64,000 nt of DNA, from positions 62,001-126,000 of the forward strand of contig WHVA01000279.1 in NCBI GenBank assembly GCA_015179125.1. Reading direction: 5' to 3'. Below are positions 33,145 through 43,023 of the stretch, piece after piece (position 1 is the first letter of the stretch; each line of letters begins with the position of its first letter). Both the position numbers and the translations under genes were made by a program. The notes under the pieces are model-generated. The model was not told the origin of the DNA. It was given only the letters and a program-made list of their open reading frames with translations, and did no database searches. Origin of the DNA: Gautieria morchelliformis (taxonomy: Eukaryota > Basidiomycota > Agaricomycetes > Gomphales > Gomphaceae).

Positions 33145-33626
33145 TGTAAGGGCAACCCTGGCTAGTTGTGGAGATCACACTACCACACAACTGACAAGGG
33201 GAAATCCAAAGTATGTATAAATGAACGGAGTATACAAGAGAGGGGATTCTCACCTGACAAGGGGAAATCCAAAGAGAAAAGTCTAAGGACCCCCCAATGT
33301 CAGCGAGCCCGTATTATACTACGCTGCGCGGCCAGGGACAACACTTGGCACCCGCCATCAACCCTGCATCGCCCTGACCCTTGATCGACCCTTGATGCCA
33401 CCTATTATGCGAGTCGCTTGATTTCCGACACTGTTCCGGGGGTGGAAGTCGGAAATTGGAGTGGAACTGGCAAGGCGAACAGAACTGGTGGAAGTTCTCC
33501 CAGAAGCGGAATCATTTCCGAAAGCGGAGGCGGAGATGGAATCGGAACCGGAACCGGAGTCGGAAATGGAGTCGGAACTGGGTGTGGTGTCGGAACTGGA
33601 AATGGAAAACAGGGTGTCCCCTGACA
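33145..33626 (-). repeat. Solo LTR of family A, long form, inside Helitron H2a
   Basis: 482 bp from tgtaagggcaaccctggc to cccctgaca with perfect duplication GATAC (33140-33144 and 33627-33631). It interrupts the 3' terminal hairpin region of H2a, which would disable that Helitron end. Confidence 0.9.
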
Positions 33627-33759
33627 GATACCCATGCTTCACACGGCGGTGTAGGTCAAACACATTGGGTAAATAAAACTTGGGATAAGTAAAACACATC
33701 TCATTGCAATTGAAAGTAGCTATAAGTAACACATCAAGATAGGTAATGTCTCTACAAAT

Positions 33760-34670
33760 GTCTGCATGTGCCCAAGTATAGCGTGCATAGCATGTCCTCC
33801 ATGCATAGCCTCGAATACAGCATGCTTATTGTGTCCCTGGCCCACATATAACATGTCCCCAAGTATAGTGTGCGTAGCATGTCCTCCATGCATAGTGTGT
33901 CTCCACATGTTGCATATCCCCAAGTACAGTGTGCATGGCATGTCCCACATGCATAGCATGTCCCTGGTTTGTAGCATGTCCCCAAACATAGTGTGTCCAC
34001 ATGTGTAGCATCTCCCTCAAGTATAGTGTGCAAAGTGTGTCCCCAATGCATAACATGTCCCCCGAGTATAGTGTGCATAGCATGTTCTTTGTTTGTAGCG
34101 TGTCCCCAAGTATAGCATGGGTAGAATGTCCCTTGTTTGTAGTGTTTTCCCCTGTAGTGTGTCCCTTGTTTGTACCGTGTCCCCCAAGCATAGTGTGTCC
34201 CAACACATAGTGTGCACATCCCCATGCATAGTGTGCGTAGTGTGTCTCTTGTTTGTACCGTGTCCCCCAATCATAGTGTGTCTGTCCCCAAGCATAGTAT
34301 GTCCCCAAGCATAGTGTATCTCACCATATAGTGTGCACATCCCCATACATAGTGTGTGTGTGCCCATGCATAGCATGCTTGTCCCCATGCATAACATGTG
34401 TGTCTCTACGCATAACATGCATGTCCCCAAGCATAGCATGCGTGTCCCCATGCACAACACGCATGTCTCCACACCTAACGTGCATGTCTCCACACCTAAC
34501 ATGCATGTCTCCATGCATAACATGTATGTCTTCACGCCTAACATGCATGTCTCCATGCATAACATATGTGTCTCCATGCATAGCGTGCGTGTCTCCATGC
34601 ATAGCGTGCGTGTCCCCATGCATAGTGTGTGTAGCATGTCCCAATGGCATGTGTAGCATATCCCAAGGGC
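33760..34670. repeat. Minisatellite in H2a
   Basis: About 40 imperfect copies of a 20-27-bp unit built on catagcatgtccccaagtatagtgtg, giving spurious long frames on both strands. The same array is present at 37500-38210 and 41105-41715 with different copy numbers. Confidence 0.85.
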
Positions 34671-34795
34671 CTCAAAGTGAAGCAATCAGAGGCTGTTACT
34701 TATCATTTACTTTTCGCAAACTCAGGGACATGTATCAATGTCTATTTTGTGACATATACAGACATAACTAAAATAGTAAAGGAAGCCATATTTAA

Positions 34796-35043
34796 GCAGC
34801 TGCTGTCATTAATTTTAACAAAGTCAGGATTATCTCAAAACAAATGTCCAGTACATTTAAGCTGAAGTTGTTATTAATTTTAGCAGAGTCAAGATTATGT
34901 ATTTTTCGAAAAATGTCAAAGAAATGCACTGTACATTTAACCTGGAGCTGTTGTCAATTTTCATAAAGTCAGGATAATTTATTGACATCTATCTGCGAAA
35001 AAATGTCAAAAAAGTACAGTACGTTGAAGCAGAAGCTGTTATT
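34796..35043. repeat. 65-88-bp tandem repeat in H2a
   Basis: Three to four degenerate copies of gcagctgctgtcattaatttt ... aaagtcaggattat ... cgaaaaaatgtcaaaa ... agtacatttaa. The corresponding arrays are at about 38330-38585 and 41855-42105. Confidence 0.75.
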
Positions 35044-35494
35044 AATGCCCAGCCAAAGCCAGAGAAGCCCAGAGACTGACAGAGAAACCCAGAGCCCAGC
35101 CAAAGCCATAGTAAGCCAGCCACCAGTATAGCCAGAGAGGAGTGGCTGGTAAGCAGCTTTACAGTAAATAAAAAACCACATTTAAAAGCAGAATCTATTG
35201 TCCTTGATTTTAGAGGGAACTTATTGATGTCAATTTTCGAAAAAAACCTGAAAAATATATATATCAAAATACATTTTTGTCAGCAGTCTTGGAATTTTAT
35301 TTAAATCTATTTTCGAAAAAAATCACAAAAATATAAAGCACATGTGAATACAATATGATAAAACAAAAGGAACCAATAATATTACAAACACAAATAAAAT
35401 AAAATACATTGGAATGCATTAAAAAAGAGGTATTGCTTACCAATAGATAGCCAGCCAACCAAAGCCATAGACAGCCAGCCAGCTAAAGGAGGAG

Positions 35495-35632
35495 AGACCA
35501 GAGAGCGCAGCAGACAACAGACACAGTGCAGACAGAGCAGAGAGCAGACAGCGCAGATACAGCATACAGCGCAGCAGACAGCAGACAGCAGACAGCCCAG
35601 ACAGCGCAGATACAGCATACAGCAGACAGCAG
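35495..35632. repeat. CAGA-type simple repeat in H2a
   Basis: Runs of cagacagcagacagagcag. Counterparts at 39035-39178 and 42490-42548, again different in length between copies. Confidence 0.8.
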
Positions 35633-35867
35633 AGTGAGGAATTGCCGGACAGGCAGATTCCTGGCGTCTCATCCTACTGAACTGCCTTTATATACCGCGC
35701 GCGCGTATCGTGCACGGACCATGCACGAACGGGTCACGTGACCGCGGACGCTGCTGCGCAGCGTTCTATGCTCGCGGCTGCGCCGCTCGCCGCTGACCTA
35801 ATTTTTACGTAATATTATTTGTCAGCAGTGCGCCCACAACCCACCGAGCCGCTTTCATATAGTGTAA

Positions 35868-36066
35868 CTAGGTGGATACCCGCGCTTCGCGCGGGGGTGC
35901 AAGTCAAACGCCTCGGTAAGGTCAAACGCATCAGCAAGGTCAAACGCCTTGGGTAAATCAAACTTGGGATAAGTCAAACACATTTGGATGAGAAAATTTT
36001 GTTCAGATAAGTAAAACGCATCTTATTGATTGAAAGTAGCTCTAAGTAACACATCAAGGTAGGTAA
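35868..36066 (-). mobile_element. Helitron 3' end H1, copy a (fragment)
   Basis: On plus it starts ctaggtggataCCCGCGCttcGCGCGGG, a perfect 7-bp stem hairpin, and continues about 190 bp of sequence shared with the 3' end of H2 (gtaaatcaaacttgggataag, taagtaacacatcaag). It is cut by the family G LTR at 36067. It lies 20 bp to the right of the H2a 5' end (spacer gccgctttcatatagtgtaa). Confidence 0.7.
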
Positions 36067-37001
36067 TGTTATGACCATGCTGCTTGACCAATTCTGGTAC
36101 CTCCATGCCTCCTCTGGCTCTATCCCGCAACGTCCACACTTTGACCTTTTGATCCCCTTGTTCTTTACTATTCGTATACTTCCCCTTTTGACTCTATGCA
36201 CTGGCCTTCCCTACTTGACCCTTAGCATAGCCAGTCTGGAGCATCAGGAGATCCATTTGTTCCACTATCAATGTTACAACTGTTCCGCTCAACCATCTCC
36301 GCCATATCCGCATATCCTCCGCACCACCTCTGCACCGCCTCCGCACCACCTCCGACTCTATTCCGCAACATCCGCACCATCTGCAACCCTCTACCTCAAC
36401 CCTTGTGATTTCAGTACCCCTGGCCACCTCCAGATACCGGCCCCCCTACTCAACCCTGAACACAGCAAGATACCATTTCCGTAATTCCATTTCTTCTGAG
36501 GCCTATTGTACTTACTCGCCTTGTTCTTTGCCATTGTACTTACCCTACCCTGCACCCCCCTTGTCATCCCATTGTTCCGCATTAGTTACTTGCCCCGTAT
36601 ATCTATCCGATTCCTGCACTCTCCAGAATTTGCTTAGTACCATACCATTACCTGTTGCTTCAGCTCTTTGTATAAAACCCCCTCATGTATGTCTCCGTCT
36701 CTGAAATCAGATAATTGACTTCAATACGTGATTCCCCCACACTGTCTCCTGTTCTTAGCACAGCGAGTTTTGCTAGTCTTGTCTCCTTCCGCTCTCGACC
36801 CTCTGTCCTCCGCCTCTTCCGACCTTTGATCTCCGATCCTCGAACATCAACTCTCAGTACTCTGTTCCCGACTTCTGCCTTCTCCAATATCCGCAAGTCA
36901 ATCCCGAAATACTTAGGACAGTAGTTCATCAGGGGCGCAACACATAAGTTGAAGCCGTTGTCCTTTCCAGTTCCAACCTCCGGGAATTCCAATACGTAAC
37001 A
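36067..37001 (+). repeat. LTR of family G, copy a
   Basis: 935 bp from tgttatgaccatgctgc to tacgtaaca, with a TATA-like box and start region (tttgtataaaaccccctcatg near 36668). No gag or pol is attached. The immediate 5-bp flanks (ggtaa, atcaa) do not match. Copies at 39665-40610 and from 63019. Confidence 0.7.
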
Positions 37002-37361
37002 ATCAATTAGACCCACATTCCCCTTGTTCTTTTGCCTATTGATTGTTCTAAGTTCTACCCGGCACCCCCTTGTAGTTCTTCTTGTTCTGTATTAGTTACT
37101 TACTCCATTTATCCTAGTTAGTTTTGCTTGCACTGGAATTGCTTACCTCTACCTTCTGACATGTTGTCTCAGCTCTTTGAATAAACCCAGTCATGTGTGC
37201 CTCTGTTCTGCAATCAGATAATTGACTTTGATATGTGACTCCCTTTGCACCGTTTCCTGTTCTTACCACAGCAAGTACTTGCAAGGCCTCTGTCTCTCTG
37301 ACCTCTGCCTTCCAACTCGATTTCTGATATCCAACTTAACTCGATTCTTGAACCCTTACCT
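37002..37361 (+). repeat. Second, diverged G-type LTR fragment, copy a
   Basis: It is co-linear with the middle of the G LTR (ttagttacttactccatt, ttgaataaacccagtcatg, cagataattgactttgata, ctgttcttaccacagcaag) but clearly diverged, and is cut on the right by the H2b Helitron end at 37362. Copy b is 40611-40964. Confidence 0.65.
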
Positions 37362-39463
37362 CTAGGTGGATACCCATGCTTCACACGGGGGTGTAGGTCA
37401 AACGCATTGGGTAAATCAAACTTGGGATAAGTACAACACATCTCATTGCAATTGAAAGTAGCTATAAGTAACACATCAAGATAGGTAATGACTCTACACA
37501 TGGCTGCATGTACCCAAGTATAGCGTGCATAGCATGTCCTCCATGCATAGCCTCGAATATAGCATGCTTATTGTGTCCCTGGCCCACATATAACATGTCC
37601 CCAAGTATAGTGTGTGTAGCATGTCCTCCATGCATAGTGTGTCTCCATATGTGGCATGTCCCTGGTTTGTAGCATGTCCCCAAACATAGCGTGTCCCTAA
37701 ATTATAGCATGTGTGTCCCCCATGCATAGTGTGTCCACATGTGTAGCATGTCCCTACATGTAGTGTGTGTAGCATCTCCCTCAAGTATAGTGTGCAAAGT
37801 GTGTCCCCCATGCATAACATGTCCCCCAAGTATAGCATGTGTAGAATGTGCCTGTTTGTAGTGTTTTCCCCATGCATAGTGTGTGTAATGTGTCTCTTGT
37901 TTGTATTGTGTGCCCCAAGCATAGTGTGTCTGTCCCCAAGAATCGTGTGTCCCCGCTCATAGTGTGTGTGTCCCCATGTATAGCCTGTCTGTCCCCAAGA
38001 ATAGTGTGTCCCCACATGTAACATGCATGTCCCCATGCATAGCGTACATTCCCCCAAGCATAGGGTGCGTGTCCCCACGCATAACATGCATGTCTCCAAG
38101 CATAACATGCATGTCTCCAAGCATAACATGCGTGTCCCCATGCATAGTGTGTGTAGCATGCCCCTCAAGTATAGCATGCATAGCATGTCCCAATGGTATA
38201 TGTAGCATATCCCCAAGGGCCTCAAAGTGAAGCAAGCAGAGGCTGTTACTACTTATTAACTTTTAGCAAACTCAGGGACATGTATCACATATACAGACAT
38301 AAATAAAATAGTCAAGGAAACCATATTTAAGCAGCTGCTGTCATTAATTGTAACAAAGTCAGGATTATCTCAAAACCAATGTCCAGTACATTTAAGCTGA
38401 AGTTTTTATTAATTTTAGCAGATTCAAGATTAACTATTTTTCGAAAAATGTCAAAAAAAAATGCACTGTACATTTAAGCTGGAGCTGTTGTCAATTTTCA
38501 TAAAGTCAGGATAATTTATTGACATCTATCTGCGAAAAAATGTCAAAAAAAGTACAGTACATTGAAGCAGAAGCTGTTATTAATGCCCAGCCAAAGCCAG
38601 AGAAACCCAGAGACTGACAGAGAAACCCAGAGCCCAGCCAAAGCCATAGTAAGCCAGCCACCAGTATAGCCAGAGAGGAGTGGCTGGTAAGTGGCTTTAC
38701 AGTAAATAAACCAATAAAACAAACCACATTTAAAAGCAGAATCTCATTAATTTTAGAGGGAACTTATTGATGTCTATTTTCGAAAAAAACCTGAAAAATA
38801 TTGATATTAAAATACATTTTTTTCAGCAGTCTTTGGATGGTATTTAAATCTATTTTCGAAAAAAATCACCAAAATATAATGCACATGTGACAATACTATG
38901 ATGAAAAAAAAAAAGAACTAATAAAATTACAAACACAAATAAAATAAAATACATGGCAATGCATTAAACAAAAAATATGACCTACCAATAGAAAGCCAGC
39001 CAAGCAATGGACAGGCAGCCAGCTAAAGGAGGAGACAGCAGACAGAGCAGACAGCACCCAGAGCAGACAGACACAGATCAGACAGCGGACAGAGCACAGA
39101 GCAGACAGCACAGAGCACAGAGCACAGAGCACAGAGCAGACAGAGCAGACAGAGCACATAGCAGACAGCAGACAGAGGAATCGCCGGTTGGGCAGGTTAC
39201 TGGCGTTCCCTCCTTACCGTTCGGCCTTGATACTGTGCGCGCGTGTCTTGCACGGACCACGCTCGCGTATGCGCGCTCTGGTCGCGAACGGGTCATGTGA
39301 CCGCTGCGCAGCGTTCTATGCTCACCTAATTTGGAACGCGAACGGTCACATGACCATGCTGCACAGCGTTCTTGGCTCGCGGCTGCACCGCTCGCATCCG
39401 ATTGGCCAGCTGACTAATGCTTACCTAAAACCTGACATAAGCTCGACGCCCACAACCCACCGA
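37362..39463 (-). mobile_element. Non-autonomous Helitron H2, copy b
   Basis: It has the same organisation as copy a: 3' end ctaggtggatacccatgcttcacacgggg on plus, minisatellite 37500-38210, 65-88-bp repeats 38330-38585, CAGA repeat 39035-39178, 5' end cccaccga at 39463. It is uninterrupted. The hairpin stem (cccatgc/acacggg) has lost pairing compared with H1, consistent with CpG decay. Confidence 0.7.
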
Positions 39464-39483
39464 GCCGCTTTCATACATAGGAA

Positions 39484-39664
39484 CTAGGTGGATACCCGCG
39501 CTTCGCGCGGGGGTGCAAGTCAAACGCCTCGGTAAGGTCAAACGCCTTGGGTAAATCAAACTTGGGATAAGTCAAACACATTCGGATAAGAAAATTTCAT
39601 TCAGATAAGTAAAACACATCTTATTGATTGAAAGTAGCTCTAAGTAACACATCAAGGTAGGTAA
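39484..39664 (-). mobile_element. Helitron 3' end H1, copy b (fragment)
   Basis: ctaggtggatacccgcgcttcgcgcggg at 39484, then about 180 bp as in copy a but lacking a short internal repeat unit (aacgcatcagcaaggtca), cut by the G LTR at 39665. The spacer to the H2b 5' end is 20 bp (gccgctttcatacataggaa). Confidence 0.7.
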
Positions 39665-40610
39665 TGTTATGACCATGCTGCTTGACCAATTCTGGTACCT
39701 CCATGCCTCCTCTGGCTCTATCCCGCAACGTCCACACTTTGACCTTTTGATCCCCTTGTTCTTTACTATTCGTATACTTCCCCTTTTGACTCTATGCACT
39801 GGCCTTCCCTACTTGACCCTTAGCATAGCAAGTCTGGAGCATCAGGAGATCCATTTGTTCCACTATCAATGTTACGACTGTTCCGCTCAACCATCTCCGC
39901 CATATCCGCATATCCTCCGCACCACCTCTGCACCGCCTCCGCACCACCTCCGACTCTATTCCGCAACATCCGCACCATCTGCAACCCTCTACCTCAACCC
40001 TTGTGATTTCAGTACCCCTGGCCACCTCCAGATACCGGCCCCCGTACTCGACCCTGAGCACAGCAAGATACCATTTCCGTAATTCCGTTTCTTCCGAGGC
40101 CTATTGTACTTACTCGCCGTGTTCTTTGCCATTGTACTTACCCTACCCTGCACACCCCCTTGTCATCCCATTGTTCCGTATTAGTTACTTGCCCCGTATG
40201 TCTATCCGATTCCTGCACTCTCCAGAATTTGCTTAGTACCATACCATTACCTGTTGCTTCAGCTCTTTGTATAAAACCCCCTCATGTATGTCTCCATTCC
40301 TGCAATCAGATAATCAACTTCGATACATGATTCCCTTCACACTGTCTCCTGTTCTTAGCACAGCGAGTTTTGCTAGTCTTGTCTCCTTCCGCTCTCGACC
40401 CTCTGTCCTCCGCCTCTTCCACCTCTTCCGACCTTTGTTCTCCGACCCTCGAACCTCGACTCTCAGTACTCGGTTCCCAACTTCTGCCTTCTCCGATATC
40501 CGCAAGTCAATCCCGAAATACTTAGGACGGTAGTTCATCAGGGGCGCAACACATAAGTTGAAGCCGTTGTCCTTTCCAGTTCCGCCCTCTGGGAATTCCG
40601 ATACATAACA
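39665..40610 (+). repeat. LTR of family G, copy b
   Basis: 946 bp, more than 95 percent identical by eye to copy a, with the same junctions on both sides, so the two copies arose by duplication of the whole block rather than by two insertions. Many differences are cg versus ca or tg. Confidence 0.75.
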
Positions 40611-40964
40611 ATCAATTAGACCCACATTCCCCTTGTTCTTTTGCCTATTGATTGTTCTTAGTTCTACCCGGCACCCCCTTGTAGTTCCTCTTGTTCCGTA
40701 TTAGTTACTTACTCCATTTATCCTAGTTACTTTTGTTTGCACTGGAATTGCTTACCTCTACCTTCTGACATGTTGTCTCAGCTCTTTGTATATAACCCAG
40801 TCATATATGCCTCTGTTCTGCAATCAGATAATTGACTTTGATATGTGACTCCCTTTGCACTGTTTCCTGTTCTTACCACAGCAAGTACTTGCAAGGCCTC
40901 TGTCTCTCTGCCTTCCAACTCGATTTCTGATATCCAACTTAACTCGATTCTTGAACCCTTACCT
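40611..40964 (+). repeat. Second, diverged G-type LTR fragment, copy b
   Basis: It matches 37002-37361 nearly base for base, with a short deletion (gacctct) near 40903. It is cut by H2c at 40965. Confidence 0.65.
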
Positions 40965-42854
40965 CTAGGTGGATACCCATGCTTCACACGGGGGTGTAGG
41001 TCAAACGCATTGGGTAAATCAAACTTGGGATAAGTAAAACACATCTCATTGCAATGGAAGTAGCTATAAGTAACACATCAAGATAGGTAATGACTCTACA
41101 CATGTCTGCATGTGCCCAAGTATAGCATGCATAGCATGTCCTCCATGCATAGCCTCGAATATAGCATGCTTATTGTGTCCCTGGCCCACATATAACATGT
41201 CCCCAAGTATAGTGTGTGTAGCATGTCCTCCATGCATAGTGTGTCTCCACATGTTGCATATCCCCAAGTACAGTGTGCATGGCATGTCCCACATGCATGG
41301 CATGTCCCACATGCATGGCATGTCCCACATGCATGGCATGTCCCACATGCATAGCATGTCCCTGGTGTGTAGCATTTCCCCAAACATAGCGTGTCCCTAA
41401 ATTATAGCATGTGTGTCCCCCATGCATAGCGTGTCCCCCAAGTATAGCATGTGTAGAATGTCCCGTGTTTGTAGTGTATTCCCCTGTAGTGTGTCCCTTG
41501 TTTGTACCATGTCCCCCAAGCATAGTGTGTCCCCACATATAGTGTGCACATCCCCATGCATAGCATGCTTGTCCCCACGCATAACATGCGTGTCTCCATG
41601 CATAACATGCGTGTCCCCATGCATAACATGCGTGTCCCATGCATAGCATGCATGTTAGTGTGTGTAGCATGCCCCTCAAGTATAGCATGCATAGCATGTC
41701 CCAATGGCATGTGTAGCACATCCCCAAGGGCTTCAAAGTGAAGCGAGCAGGGGCTGATACTTATCATTAATTTTTCGCAAACTCAGGGACATGTATCAAT
41801 ATCTATTTTGTGACATATACAGACATAAATACAATAGTAAAGGAAGCCATATTTAAGCAGCTGCTGTCATTAATTTTAGCAAAGTCAGGATTATCTATTT
41901 TTCGAAAAAATGTCAAGAAAATGTCCAGTACATTTAAGCTGAAGTTGTTATTAATTTTAGCAGAGTCAAGATTATCTATTTTTGAAAAATGTCAAAAAAA
42001 ATGCACTGTACATTTAAGCTGACAATTTTCACTAAGTCAGGATAATTTATTGACATCTATCTGCGAAAAAATGTCAAAAAAGTACAGTACATTGAAGCAG
42101 AGGCTGTTATTAATGCCCAGCCAAAGCCATAGTAAGCCAACCACCAGTATAGCCAGAGAGGAGTGGCTGGTAAGTGGCTTTACAGTGAATAAAACAATAA
42201 AACAAACCACATTTAAAAGCAGAATCTCATTAATTTTAGAGGGAACTTATTGATGTCTATTTTCGAAAAAAACCTGAAAAATATTGATATTAAAATACAT
42301 TTTTTTCAGCAGTCTTTGGATGGTATTTAAATCTATTTTCGAAAAAAATCACCAAAATATAATACACTATGAAAAAACAAAGAACTAATAAAATTACAAA
42401 CACAAATAGAATAAAATACATGGCAATGCATTAAACAAAACATATTACCTACCAATAGAAAGCCAGCCAAGCAATAGACAGGCAGCCAGCTAAAGCAGGA
42501 GACAGCAGACAGAGCAGACAGAGCACATAGCAGACAGCAGACAGAGGAATCGCCGGTTGGGCAGGTTCCTGGCGTTCCCTCCTTACCGTTCGGCCTTTAT
42601 ACCGCACGCGCGTGTCGTGCACGGACCACGCTCGCGTATGCCCGCTCTGGTCGCGAACGGGTCACGTGACCGCTGCGCAGCGTTCTATGCTCCGGCTGCG
42701 CCGCTCGCCGCTGACCTAATTTGGAACGCACACGGTCACGTGACCATGCTGCGCAGCGTTCTTGGCTCGCGGCTGCGCCGCTCGCATCCGATTGGCCAGC
42801 TGACAAATTGATGACCTAAAACCTGACATAAGCTCGACGCCCACAACCCACCGA
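40965..42854 (-). mobile_element. Non-autonomous Helitron H2, copy c
   Basis: 3' end ctaggtggatacccatgcttcacacggggg at 40965, minisatellite 41105-41715 (including four exact-looking catgcatggcatgtcccacatg units near 41270-41350), short CAGA repeat 42490-42548, 5' end cccaccga at 42854. It is followed after a 20-bp spacer by the 3' end of the autonomous-type Helitron. Confidence 0.7.
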
Positions 42855-43023
42855 GCCGCTTTCATATAGTGTAACTAGGTGGGTACCCGCGCTTCGCGCG
42901 GGGGTGTAGGTCAAACGCATCGGTAAGGTCAAGTGCATTGGGGAAAATAAAAGTAACCAATTTGCATCAAGTAAAATCAAGTAACACACATAAACCATAT
43001 CAAGAGAAGTGGATATAATAAAA

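Larger units (their letters stand above)
33133..35847 (-). mobile_element. Non-autonomous Helitron H2, copy a
   Basis: On minus the 3' end reads hairpin then gtatccacCTAG (plus ctaggtggatac at 33133, interrupted by a family A solo LTR, resuming cccatgcttcacacgg). The 5' end is placed at TCGGTGGGTTGTGGGC (plus ...cccaccga, 35847), conserved in all four array members. It contains no gene: about 900 bp of minisatellite, 3-4 units of a 65-88-bp repeat, a cagccaaagcc region, a cagacagcag-type microsatellite and a conserved GC-rich 5' block. The 5' and 3' ends resemble those of the Rep/helicase Helitron, which could mobilise it. The exact 5' boundary could be about 14 bp further out. Confidence 0.7.

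Noticed and set aside
33145-33626. 3' LTR of element A2
   Set aside because: It is in the opposite orientation and has its own GATAC duplication inside Helitron H2a, so it is an independent insertion.
34017-34685. Long Cys/His/Met-rich frames (CMETHMLCMGT and similar) in 33750-34685 and at the matching places near 37500 and 41100
   Set aside because: They are translations of the catagcatgtcccc minisatellite on both strands; open only because the repeat lacks stops.
33760-41715. CRISPR-like appearance of the short repeats
   Set aside because: The repeats are imperfect and contiguous, without unique spacers of even length, and the context is a fungal Helitron.
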